From Lepidostoma basale (taxonomy: Eukaryota > Arthropoda > Insecta > Trichoptera > Lepidostomatidae), in contig JAHDVF020000657.1 of assembly GCA_022606425.2 (NCBI GenBank), forward strand, positions 868,001 to 932,000: DNA of 64,000 bases, written 5' to 3'. A program made the position numbers and the translations under genes. This document shows positions 55,577-64,000 of the stretch, one piece after another (the stretch's first letter is position 1; each line of letters starts with the position of its first letter). A model generated the notes under the pieces. That model saw only the letters and a program-made list of their open reading frames with translations. It was not told the origin of the DNA and did not search any database.

Positions 55577-55855
55577 TTTTTGGAAACAGAATATGGTAGT
55601 CGAGGCGTTTACAGGACTTATGACCTGTTATTGGTTGGGTTAAGCGATCGCTTTATTTTGGAACTTGTATATATGCTACAATGTTTAAATAACTTCAAAT
55701 TTTTTAGGTTAATCTACACTAGCGCCATCTATTAAGATTATTTGTAAGCATTACATCTTCGTCTCTATTGAGATACAATTAATCCTTAAAAATGATTAAC
55801 CCGCAATGGGTAAAAAGTATTTGTCTACAAGTATTTGTATACATTCAAAAAACAA
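55577..55855. repeat. Two-module repeat, copy 2, module A inverted
   Basis: AACAGAATATGGTAGTCGAG, GGGTTAAGCGATCGCTTTAT and CTACACTAGCGCCATCTATT are the complement of module A at 10.28-10.49 kb; then TACATCTTCGTCTCTATTGA and GTATTTGTCTACAAGTATTT match module B in direct orientation. Confidence 0.8.
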
Positions 55856-55892
55856 ATTATGTATTTTATTATTTTTTCAAATGTAACTATCT

Positions 55893-56050
55893 AACTAACC
55901 ACCACGCCGTCTCTCCGAAGGGGTAGGCAGAAATAATGGACTACCACACTTTTCTTTCCTGACATATTTCTCTCGCTTCCCCAACATTCATACATCTCGT
56001 CATGCACGCGCGTCGATTTCTCTGACTCCTCACATGGCCGACATTCAATA
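55893..56050 (-). mobile_element. LINE main-family 3' end, outward partner
   Basis: ACTAACCACCACGCCGTCTC, TCCGAAGGGGTAGGCAG, then complement of NRRARMHDEM and VGHVRS, stopping at about 56052 where the plus-strand copy begins. Confidence 0.8.
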
Positions 56051-56052
56051 TT

Positions 56053-56555
56053 ACCCTTCCACCGACCCTTATGTATGGAAGCGTAGCATGGAACTGGCAA
56101 AATAAGTATGAAAGTAGAATAAATGCAATAGAAATGAGATCTCTTAGACGAATGTGTGGATACTCTGCGTATGATAAGAGTGTCGAATGAAAATATAATA
56201 AGTGAATGCGGTGCGAATGATGGTGTTATGAACAAAATAATGAAAGGATCATTAAAATGGTTTGGACACATGGAAAGAATGAATGAAGAAAGAATGGTAA
56301 AAAAAATATATGTTAACGATGTAAATGGAACCAGAAATAGAGGAAGACCGAGAAAAACGTGGCACGATCAAATAAATCAAACATTGAATGTCGGCCACGT
56401 GAGGAGTTAGAGAAATCGACGCGCGTGCATACACGATGTATGAATGTTGAGGAAGCGAGAGAAATATGTCAGAAAAGAAAAGTGTGGCAGTCCATTCTTT
56501 CTGCCTACCTCTGTCTGAGAGACGGCGTGATGGTTAGTTAGTTAGTTTAGATATA
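56053..56555 (+). mobile_element. LINE main-family ORF2 C-terminus, TTAG-tailed
   Basis: [38 protein letters not shown], a frameshift, then [60 protein letters not shown], a stop, and LSAYLCLRDGVMVS-type end with TTAGTTAGTTAG. Confidence 0.9.
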
Positions 56556-56559
56556 ATAA

Positions 56560-57020
56560 AATCGCCGTCAGGAGAGTTGATAAGAGTCGCGCAGATGTAA
56601 AACTGACACTTATCAACTCTAGATGAGTCGGTGAAATTCAGGGTTACGTAGGTGATGTTACGGACACTGTCCAGTGTAAATGCATAGTGGCGAATTCTTA
56701 ACATATGTGAATTTCTTCAGCGTTAAAGTTGTGTGATGTTTATGAGTTCGCTTAGATCAAGTGGGAAAAATACCGAATGCACCTGTTGATCTGTGGACTC
56801 TTATGGATAAAGGACGGCGTGAACAATGGCCGCATGGACACGGGCTATCGCGGATGTCAGGCGTCGTGTCCCGTCGCGGTCACTCCTTCCGTCAATACAA
56901 TCAGCCCTCGATCTCTATCTGGACCGCACTCTGACGTGTGGGGTGACCATCGCACAAAAACAAATGACAAATATTTTCCAAAACTAACTAACTAACTAAC
57001 TAACTAATTAATACGAATGA
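56560..57020. other. Unassigned sequence with a 72-codon open frame
   Basis: The region 56800-56950 is GC-richer than its surroundings. The frame 56777-56995 is not recognised. TAACTAACTAACTAACTAAC at about 56985-57005 looks like a reversed LINE tail, and 57030-57180 below may be its body. Confidence 0.35.
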
Positions 57021-57024
57021 AAAC

Positions 57025-57185
57025 AAGTGTTTAATTTAGTTATGCCATGTCTTTTATGGCCTTCCTGGACTTCCTTTTTCATTCACACTACTTGTATATA
57101 CCTTTTAACCATTTTTCCCTCATCCATTCGTTCCATTTATCCAAACCATCTTAGTGACCCTATTATTAATTATATTTAGGATTCA
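57025..57185 (-). mobile_element. LINE main-family fragment
   Basis: AATTTAGTTATGCCATGTCT, CTTTTTCATTCACACTACTT, TTCGTTCCATTTATCCAAAC; minus strand reads RWFG.MERMDEGKMVKRYIQ-like. It shares a diverged subfamily with 58.6 kb. Confidence 0.7.
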
Positions 57186-57381
57186 TTCAATTATATGCTT
57201 GTTATATGCCCATGGAACCAAAATAAGCGACACTTACAAACACATAGTTAAAATCGCACACAAAGGCAATCTTGTATAAACATAGCATACACTACCTTGA
57301 ATAAATTAAGGTATTATATTAAAAATAAAGACAATATAAGGAAAACAATATCACTTGAGTTATTTTTATATGTGTAACTAT

Positions 57382-57519
57382 GACGACCTTCGTGGCAGAG
57401 TGGTTATGAGCTCTGATTTCCATGCCGAAGGTCCTGGGTTCGATTCCCGGCGGTGGCAGTGTGATTGTCACACTGTCTTTGGTCTGGTGTAGAATTCACG
57501 TGACAATAAAATGGCGAAA
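57382..57519 (+). mobile_element. tRNA-derived SINE
   Basis: The A box TGGCAGAGTGG (57393-57403) and B box GGTTCGATTCC (57437-57447) are 33 bases apart, as in a tRNA, but the 5' part cannot form a normal acceptor stem with the sequence after the B box. The body continues GTCTGGTGTAGAATTCACGT and GACAATAAAATGGCGAAAG. Other copies: the 3' end at 59680-59722 and a split copy at 59911-60412. Confidence 0.85.
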
Positions 57520-57824
57520 GAAAAATTAGAGAAAGACCTATGAAGAAATAAATATAATGTAGCTTTCGAAATTAAGAAAGCCCTTTACAATAATATTCCA
57601 TTAATTAATAATAAAACTAATCATTCCCATAGTCCCATTCTAGCAATGTTCCCCATTGAAAATAATTTTAAATACTCCCATAAAATTAAAAAATTTAACA
57701 CGCTAAAATCTGAATTCAGAAATTCTCCGTAATTTTTCCCTAATGAGCATGACTCATCGCTTTAACGGTATATTCGTCTTTACACCCACTTTCTCATACC
57801 TCCACTCTTACTCCACTATACATT

Positions 57825-57895
57825 ATGACTAGAGCGAAACCGGTTGGTGTTACCAAATAAAGTGGTGTTAATACAAATTACTAAACGTGTATTAT
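57825..57895 (+). repeat. Family 4 end, hammerhead relic
   Basis: It reads GAGC, GAAAC, CG, GUU, GGUGUUACC, then AAATAAAGTGGTGTTAATAC. The part before GAAAC (AUGACUA) only loosely resembles CUGANGA. It gives the intact form of the GAAAC-CG-GUU block for comparison with 35.8 kb. Confidence 0.5.
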
Positions 57896-57999
57896 TATTT
57901 TATTTATAATTTATAATTTATTTATTTGGCTTAAGCGTATACAAGGGGTAGAACATGAAGAAATAAATTTATTTTGTGTCTAGATTTTTTTTTATCATG

Positions 58000-58505
58000 G
58001 ACACCCTAGATTTTTCAACCATGTCGCACATCGGGATCAACTCGAATATCTCCAGAAATAACTCAATGTTTGAAGAACTACTTCTCGCTTCACAGACCGG
58101 GAGAGCGATATAGCAATCGAGGCGTTAGAGAGGAATAGACCACGCACCATGGGGAACAACTAAGATGGATTGACATCATCGCTCGATAAACGAATCAGAT
58201 TAACGCTCCTATCGTCCATAGCCAATAAACTTTCCCTGTATTCAGCTTTTGATAATATTCTGAATTCAAAAAAACTTCAATTGATTACATCAGTGTTACC
58301 CGGCATTCAGGTTTCGATGTTCTTAATTCAAAATGATTCTTTGATATTTTCTTACAACTATGCATCAACTTCAAAGAATTATGTATCTTGTGGTGGACTT
58401 TTGTTTTTTTTTCAATATGTTCCTCTTGCAATAGTTGACAACTCCAACAAATCCAAAGCGATTAACGAGGATGAACCGCCAGGCTGTTCTATCCTGAAAT
58501 AAATC
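58000..58505 (+). other. Unrecognised 110-codon open frame and flank
   Basis: The frame 58170-58502 starts MTSSLDKRIRLTLLSSIANK and ends DEPPGCSILK. I find no domain, membrane segment or splice support. The sequence before it (RPRTMGNN-like) is reminiscent of a LINE end. I would not call it a gene. Confidence 0.25.
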
Positions 58506-58519
58506 ACATATTTTACATT

Positions 58520-58765
58520 CACACACTGTGACACGCACGCTCATCGATTGTTCCGACTTGAAATGCCGAACTTGCCGCCTTTCAATAAGTGTTTAATTTG
58601 ATCATGCCATGTCTTCTTTGGTCATAACCGACTTCTTTTTCCATTCATACTACTTGTATATATCTTTTAACCATTCTTCCCTCATCCATTCTTTCCATTT
58701 ATCCAAACCATCTTAGTGACCCTATTCTTAATTTTATTTAGGACGCATTCAGTTATATGTTTGTT
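58520..58765 (-). mobile_element. LINE main-family fragment, same subfamily as 57.1 kb
   Basis: TTTAATTTGATCATGCCATG, TTTTTCCATTCATACTACTT, TTCTTTCCATTTATCCAAAC, CTTAGTGACCCTATTCTTAA match 57.03-57.18 kb closely. Confidence 0.75.
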
Positions 58766-59039
58766 ATATAGAAAATGCAATTATCAAAAATAATTCAGCA
58801 AGTGGATTTCTACAAGTATCTTTCAGTGTAAACATCCTCTGCAAGTTGCGCAAGCTGTGGAGGATCAAATCAAGAGCAGGCCCCAAGGGGTAAAATTTGG
58901 GCGGTCCACAAACTTAAGACAAAAAAAAAACATAACATTTATTAGATTTAATTTAAAAAAAAACGTATGTTTTTTTTAAAGTCAGTAGATTAAACTTGGC
59001 TTGGGTACCTCATTATTTTGATGTATTCAAAAAAATAAA

Positions 59040-59135
59040 TTAACATTAGTTCCGCATGGACGGGGGACAGGACTAGCAAGTACAAGAGCGAAACTGCAGA
59101 AAGGGCGCCGCTGCGTTCTATAACTGGGTAGGGAA
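59040..59135 (+). repeat. GC-rich dispersed repeat, decayed third copy
   Basis: GCATGGACGGGGGACAGGAC, AAGAGCGAAACTGCAGAAAG, GGCGCCGCTGCGTTCTATAA. It aligns with 44.08-44.18 kb. Confidence 0.55.
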
Positions 59136-59494
59136 GGGTAGGGTAGTGGGGAGAGAGGTAGTTGGGGAAGGGGCTATTATTATGAAATTGAAATGAAATG
59201 AAATATTGATTACCAAATTAAATTTTCATCGAATCCTACATTTAAAGTTCTCAGAGCGCCTTTAGATGTTATTTGTTATTCCAGGTTCTATGTGGCCGCT
59301 TATTCCGTTCAATCCAGCATCTAAAAAGTGGCATTTATTTTAACAAAAATTTTGTTGAAAAATAAAAATCGACATCTGTAATCCTCTAGCATGGCAAAAT
59401 ATAGTATATTGTTCGTATAAAATCTTATATATTTTCTACAAAACATTTTAAGATAATTTTTCAGGAAACAATAAAATATAATTTAAAGTTTCTT

Positions 59495-59612
59495 TCTAGA
59501 ACTATTATTATAGTTTATGGGAATGACATATTTCGGTTTGCTAAGGCATTATCAAATGATAATTTCTTAGCAAGGCGAAACAGAATAAATCTTTGCAGAA
59601 AACAGACATCAA
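59495..59612. repeat. Family 1 palindrome
   Basis: Left arm GAACTATTATTATAGTTTAT; minus strand inside: GAUAAUGCCUUAGCAAACC, GAAAU, AU, GUC, AUUCC. Plus strand: UUAGCAAGGC, GAAAC. The right flank is damaged. Confidence 0.6.
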
Positions 59613-59679
59613 ATTAGTAAAACAGATTTTTTCTTTTGAATAACAAATCGCAACTTCAATTAGGAATGTGTATAAATTG

Positions 59680-59722
59680 TGGTCTGGGGTAGAATTCTGG
59701 TACCAATGAAATGGCGATAGAT
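59680..59722 (+). mobile_element. SINE 3' end fragment
   Basis: GGTCTGGGGTAGAATTCTGG then AATGAAATGGCGATAG matches the tail of the SINE at 57.38 kb. Confidence 0.6.
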
Positions 59723-59910
59723 AACCTACATATCAAGAAGGATCAAAGCAGAATAAATGTGGTAAAGATGAGATCCCTTATTATAGGAGGAATTATTATT
59801 ATTATTATTTTGTTGAATCGCTTTTTACATCATGACAGCGTGAGCCAAATCGATGTAAATGGTATTATAGCTATCAAAGTGATTCTCGTGACATGTGATA
59901 GGTACCTAAT

Positions 59911-60412
59911 CTATCGCCATTTTATTGTCACGTGAATTCTACACCAGACCAGAGCCAATGTGACAATACACTGCCCTCGCCGGGAATCGAACCCGGAACC
60001 TTCGGGGTCAATTTTATTTATTTATTTATACATAATACACAAATGCGACATAACAAACGAAAAACATTTAGGCGACTCATTTTAACACAAAACGGTGTTG
60101 CAAAGATAAGATTAAACAACATGAAACCAAAAAATCATACATATCAGAAGGAACCCAAATATGTCGACGTCAGTGAGGCAGTACTCTTTCCAGAATTTGT
60201 AATTTTTTTATTATGAATACTGCTTCACTGACAACTGAAAATGTCCAAATCCGAGACGATTAGATTCAATGTCCGAATTGCTCTTCCCACTGGCATCACC
60301 AAAGGCAGGTTGGTTCTGCGTGACGGAGCAAAGAACAATTGATGTCGGCGCTGTCGCAGGTAATTATTAGGTAATCAGTCAATGCACTTACCACTCGGCC
60401 ACGAAGGTCGTC
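59911..60412 (-). mobile_element. tRNA-derived SINE split by an insertion
   Basis: On the minus strand, GACGACCTTCGTGGCCGAGT (A box) starts at 60412 and the B box GGTTCCGGGTTCGATTCC-type sequence (59983-60000) follows only after the foreign 365 bases 60013-60377. GTCAAT occurs on both sides of the insert. Confidence 0.85.
60013..60377 (-). mobile_element. Repeat with (AAAT)n tail inserted in the SINE
   Basis: The reversed tail TTTATTTATTTATTTATA starts the insert, and GTCAAT is duplicated at its borders (60007-60012, 60378-60383). The part reading GCAGAACCAACCTGCCTTTG and GATGCCAGTGGG recurs at 61.41-61.45 kb. A tail plus target duplication suggests a retroposon; no coding frame was found. 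Confidence 0.75.
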
Positions 60413-60424
60413 TGTAGACTCTGT

Positions 60425-60860
60425 CGAATGTAGACCGGAAGAAAATATTATGAACAACATTATGAAAGGATTGAATTAATCAAATGTTTAATGTTGGTCA
60501 TGTTAGAAGTCGGAGGAATCGACGTGCGTGTATGACTCGTTGTATGAATGTGGAGGAAGCTAGAGAGGTTTGCCAGGATAGAGTAGTGTGGCGGTCCATT
60601 CTCTCTGCCTACTCCTGCGGAGAAACGACGTGATGGCTTGTTTGTTTGTTTGTTATGAAAGGATCACTGCAATGGTTTGGACGAAGGAAGAATGGTTACG
60701 AAAGTGTACGTTAACGGTGTGAATGGAGTTCGTGGGAGAACGAGGAAAACTTGGCATGAATGTGGAGAAATCTAGAGAGGTGTGACAGGATCGAGTAGTG
60801 TGGCGGTCTTTTCTCTTTGTCTACCTCTTCGGGAAAATGGCGTGTTGGTTTGTAGTTGTG
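60425..60860 (+). mobile_element. Two LINE main-family 3' ends in direct tandem
   Basis: Piece 1 (to about 60653) ends LSAYSCGET and GTTTGTTTGTTTGTTATG; piece 2 (60655-60855) restarts with MKGSLQWFG, skips to VNGVRGRTRKTWHE-like and ends FCLPLRENGVLV. Each has internal deletions. Confidence 0.8.
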
Positions 60861-61184
60861 GTACAAGTCTTTCATTCTTGCACAGTGCTATATTTCACAC
60901 AAGATTTTAATAAAGTTGAGTTATATTATTTCATTCGTACATTGATATTTGATATGTTATTAAACGTCCGCTAGACACGGCCTGGTACAAAAATTGCATT
61001 GTCTCGGCTATATTTATTGAGCCCGCAGCGATATTCTGTGTAGGTACAAACTTTCGAGTAAATACCTCTATTTAAAGTAGACCGGTCATACATTTCTATG
61101 TTCACATGAATAATAACATAATGCAAAAGGTTTGTCGTAAGATTGATATACTTCTGGGTTCGCAACAAGAGCTTGTAACTTCTC

Positions 61185-61262
61185 ACGGCACTTTTTTTTT
61201 ATTTTATTTTTTTATTTTTATTTTTTTATTATTATTTTTTATTATTATTATTTTTTTTTGGT
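61185..61262. repeat. T-rich low-complexity run with (ATT)n
   Basis: TTTTTTTTATTTTATTTTTT and ATTATTATTATTTTTTTTT. The overlapping 79-codon frame is an artefact of it. Confidence 0.8.
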
Positions 61263-61364
61263 CTAACGTAGCGTATTTATCACTTATTTTTCTTATCAGG
61301 GGATTCTTTGAGAATTCCGTCATCTTGGGGGGCATCCATCTTTAACATATGTTCCGGATGGTTA

Positions 61365-61470
61365 TCTTCGACAGCGTCAGCACAGACTCTTTTATCTCCC
61401 AACATGCAGAACCAACCTGCCTCTGATGATGCCGGTGGGTAGAGCAATCAAACTACTGAACATGATCGTT
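61365..61470 (+). repeat. Second copy of the repeat found inside the split SINE
   Basis: AGCGTCAGCACAGACTC, GCAGAACCAACCTGCCTCTG, GATGCCGGTGGGTAGAGCAA, GATCGTTTCGGAGAT match the complement of 60250-60355. Confidence 0.65.
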
Positions 61471-61609
61471 TCGGAGATCGAAATCTTTCATATTAGTGAA
61501 AGTGATAAATAGTAATCTCGACTCAGAGAGTATCTCGTATTTCTTAAGTTGAACGCTAATGCATTAACACTGTGGAATTCTATAGTTATATACTTAGGAA
61601 ATTGAAAAA

Positions 61610-61705
61610 CTTTGTTTAATCCAATATTTAATAAAAAATATTTAAAAACACGACATGTTTCGGAAAATACCTCCATCTTCAAATTCTTAATTCTTATTTT
61701 GAAGG
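61610..61705 (-). ncRNA. Hammerhead-like motif, family 3, second copy
   Basis: Minus strand: UUGAAGA (consensus CUGANGA, one change at the first base), stem II GGAGG-UAU-UUUCC, GAAAC, AU, GUC, GUGU. The A-rich sequence after it (AAATATTTTTTATTAAATAT) matches that near 11.0 kb. Stem I on the 5' side is lost. Confidence 0.5.
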
Positions 61706-61737
61706 TAAAATTTAAAAACACATCAATCAAAATATTG

Positions 61738-61850
61738 TCCATCGTAAGCCATTACTTTTCTCATCTTTCTGGCAATTGATGAATCCATCGTCGAAAAAAA
61801 CGCCGCGTTTTTTGAGGTAATCCAGCCATCGACCCAATTCTTAACATGAC
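61738..61850 (-). mobile_element. Mariner-like transposase C-terminal relic
   Basis: In two frames the minus strand reads KNWVDGWITSKNAAFF, then IHQLPERWEK-like, then KVMAYDGQYFD and a stop. This is the usual end of mariner transposases (W.. .W..SK...F...GI..LPERW.K......G.YF). Only about 35 residues remain. Confidence 0.6.
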
Positions 61851-61935
61851 GCCCGTATGTCAGTACTGGGAGGATGCACATGTCAAATATATTTTTCTTT
61901 AGGTAGTTCGCGAAAGGATATAGGACAGTTTACCG
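61851..61935 (-). mobile_element. LINE scrap next to the mariner relic
   Basis: The minus strand reads NIFDMCILPVLTYGRHVK, the YD.CVLPVLTYGSET block of the family seen at 40.4 kb. Confidence 0.6.
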
Positions 61936-62037
61936 AAAGCAGCCCACCTTTCCCCCGTTTACTGATTGTAGGTACGTATTAAAATTATTTCATATTACGC
62001 ATCTTAAAGTTTGGTTCTCTTCTCTTGTGTATGACCA

Positions 62038-62917
62038 GTGGTTCCCAAGGTGTTTCCTAGGGGTCCATGTGACCGCTGAGGAGATCTCTGCTAAATTAAT
62101 TTGGGAATGCGCGAACAACGTCGGGGGGTTCGCCAAAGGTTTAATACTATATAAAGTAATATAAATATACAATCTAACATTAATTAATTCAAATCATCCT
62201 ACAAGATTCACAGATCTAATTTGAATTAATTGAAATTAAAAAAAAAATCTATGAAACTAAAACTGGTCGTTTACAATGGAGTGTTAGTACCAACCCTGAT
62301 ATATGGAAGTAAAGCATGGAACTGGCAGAAGAAGGATGAGAGTTAAATAAACGCGGGAGATATGACATCCCTTAGACGAATGTGTGTTAAAACGATGATC
62401 GACAGACTTTCAAATCCTGATATAAGGAAATAATATAGAGCAGAATAATTATGAACAAAAGTATGAAAGGATCACTGCGTTGGTTAGGACATATGGAACG
62501 CTTGGAAGTGTAAATAGAGTTCGGAGTCGTGGGAAATCGAGGAAAACTTGGAATGACCTAGTTAATTAAATTTTAAAGGTCGGCCGTGTTAGAAGTCGTA
62601 TGACTCGCTGTATGAATGTGGAGGAATCTAGAGACGTGTGTCAAGATTGAGTAGTGTGGCGGTCCATTCTCACTGCCTATTCCTCCGGAGAAACGGCGTT
62701 CTAGTTTGTTGTTGAAATACTATATTTTTTTGCTTTTTAAAACTTAAGTTATATTTTAATGTTACAATGTATTCATTTACCATTCAAGACATAAAAGTAT
62801 TTTTTTTCTATTAATTAATATTATACAGTTCAGGAGAGTTATTTCACTTGGGGATTCATGGTCAGGTTTTTGCTGTAATAAGGGGTCCATGAGCATAATA
62901 AGTTTAGGAACCACTGA
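62038..62917. mobile_element. hAT-like element containing a LINE fragment
   Basis: Left CAGTGGTTCCCAAGGTG; right AGTTTAGGAACCACTG, its inverse with two changes. Between them are GGGGTCCATG phrases near both ends and the LINE 62250-62715. The flanking 8 bases do not match, so the two ends may come from different copies. Confidence 0.6.
62250..62718 (+). mobile_element. LINE main-family ORF2 C-terminus, (TTG) tail, in the hAT-like element
   Basis: [31 protein letters not shown], a stop, then MTSLRRMCVKTMIDRLSNPD, SMKGSLRWLGHMERL, RSRGKSRKTWNDL and SLPIPPEKRRS-like end with TTTGTTGTTG. It carries stops and deletions. Confidence 0.85.
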
Positions 62918-63299
62918 TCTAGACGATGGCGTTTAATGTTCCGACAGGGAATAGGCGGTTCATATACAACTTTATGGTACCTAAGCTATGCTGTGTGGTC
63001 CGAAAGGAAAGCTGAAGAAACAAGAGATCGCTGACTTGCACTCACATTTCATCTAGTCTCTGCAATCTCAAATTTAGAGAGTTTGTAGGACTTTTATGGT
63101 AGAACACGTTTATTGTTTTTTCTTATAAAATATGTAATATGTACAAATGTACCATGCACAAGCTGAAATGTGCACAACTGGCTTTGGTGAGACAAATGAA
63201 AAAAAAATTATTTGAAATTTCATCGTAGAAGATCATTGCAAATAATGAAAATATATTTTTTAAAACATATAAATGTGTAATAATGAAATAAAACGATGT

Positions 63300-63375
63300 T
63301 TTTTTAAATACTTCCACTTTTGTCTTTATTTCGACAGCGACCGGTTTCGCCAAGCTCGCTGACCTAAATTATTAC
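63300..63375 (-). repeat. Family 5 end, GAAACCGGUC motif
   Basis: Minus strand: GGUCAGCGAGCUUGGC, GAAAC, CG, GUC, GCUGUCG, then AAATAAAGACAAAAGTGGAA. Stem II GC-UUG-GC is clear; the core CAGCGA is one base short of CUGANGA. Confidence 0.5.
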
Positions 63376-63645
63376 CATTTTCCTTCTAAATAATGACCCT
63401 TTATCACCAAGTTATCCACCATCATTCAGTCCTTACCCCTCCCGCAATCAATGCGGACAAAAAAAATCCTCCCCGATAGCCCACTACGTACTCCGCCAAA
63501 CAAAATGGTCTCACGCAGGACGTTATCTCCTACCCAAACTCCATCCAGGCACTGCTACTTATCTTCCCCTCGGAAACATACTTTTTTATAAATACAATCC
63601 CAACACTAACTGGTCTTCCATTCCTTGACAATAATGTAAGACTTT
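63376..63645. other. C-rich unassigned sequence
   Basis: It is noticeably richer in C than the rest (CCTTACCCCTCCCGCAATCA, CTCCTACCCAAACTCC). No frame was recognised. It probably belongs with the next repeat. Confidence 0.35.
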
Positions 63646-63832
63646 ATCATAAACCCTAAATCCCCCCTCGCCCTCTTTTGGAGGGACACTCCGGGCCATA
63701 CATTTAGCCCCAACATAAAACAACTACCAAATCGCATTCCAACAATGTTTCCTACAGACGTAAGAGGAATAGCCATTAGAGCTGAACCTCTGTAAGCCAG
63801 AAGATCCAAGTCCAAGTCCAAGTATACATACA
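63646..63832 (+). repeat. Dispersed repeat ending in (CCAAGT)n, copy 2
   Basis: CCAACAATGTTTCCTACAGA, CGTAAGAGGAATAGCC, GAGCTGAACCTCTGTAAGCC and AGATCCAAGTCCAAGTCCAA mirror 2825-2960. The 85-codon minus-strand frame 63606-63863 is spurious. Confidence 0.65.
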
Positions 63833-64000
63833 TATCAGGGGTAGTAAACATGATTCTGTACAAAAATAATATTAAAATAATTATGTAAAATTTACCAAAT
63901 TAAAATATTGGTATTACAAATATGTATTTAGTTAAATTTTACTTAGGGTTGTGGCTTCAACCGGTTTACGAGTAAATATCAATTTTATAAAACCTCTTTT

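Noticed and set aside
57382..57460. A tRNA gene at the A and B boxes
   Set aside because: The acceptor stem does not close, and the sequence runs on into a body repeated elsewhere without the tRNA part, so it is a SINE.
58170..58502. A small secreted or membrane protein gene
   Set aside because: There is no signal peptide, domain or splice support, and LINE-like sequence lies just before it.
1..64000. CRISPR array, operons or other prokaryotic features
   Set aside because: All genes are split by introns and the repeats are those of an insect genome; no regularly spaced repeat array exists.

Overview
The window is eukaryotic nuclear DNA, AT-rich, with spliced genes whose short exons sit in kilobase introns. 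Gene content and repeat types (tRNA-derived SINE, many non-LTR retrotransposon 3' ends, hAT, mariner-like, piggyBac-like and Harbinger-like pieces, a Penelope-like fragment) point to an insect. I cannot name the order from sequence alone.

Five protein-coding loci are supported. From left to right they are: a first exon on the minus strand (637-514) that looks like the membrane-anchored N-terminus of a DHRS7-type short-chain dehydrogenase, with the rest off the left edge; a four-exon THEM6-like (hotdog-fold thioesterase family) gene on the plus strand (7644-17066, 241 aa); a second THEM6-like gene on the same strand (28830-31836, 195 aa) that shares two intron positions and lacks the third; a complete four-exon low-molecular-weight protein tyrosine phosphatase (34834-40637, 158 aa); and, converging on it from the minus strand, an anoctamin-10-like gene (52647-41561, ten exons, about 686 aa). 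The two THEM6 genes are a tandem duplication. No functional pathway links all five loci.

Introns and the 52.7-64 kb end are filled with repeats. The commonest is a non-LTR retrotransposon present as many 5'-truncated copies of the ORF2 C-terminus, in two subfamilies with (TTG)n or (TTAG)n tails, plus several other LINE families ending in (GAA)n. Nested insertions can be read directly from target-site duplications: a GAA-tailed LINE in a hAT element (24.9 kb), a MITE in a LINE (29.9 kb), a hAT MITE in a LINE (54.7 kb), a repeat inside a SINE (60.0 kb), and a hAT inside a 34-bp inverted-repeat segment (45.8-47.0 kb).

The most interesting signal is a set of short, inverted-paired repeats, in several unrelated-looking families, that all keep the layout of a minimal type I hammerhead ribozyme: a CUGANGA-like core, a short stem II, GAAAC, two nucleotides, then GUH, with matching stem I flanks in the better copies. 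One copy lies downstream of a Penelope-like GIY-YIG coding remnant in ANO10 intron 6, which suggests that these repeats are ends of Penelope-like elements or of non-autonomous relatives. Hammerheads in Penelope-like elements are already known as a class; the families and their paired inverted layout here are what may be new.
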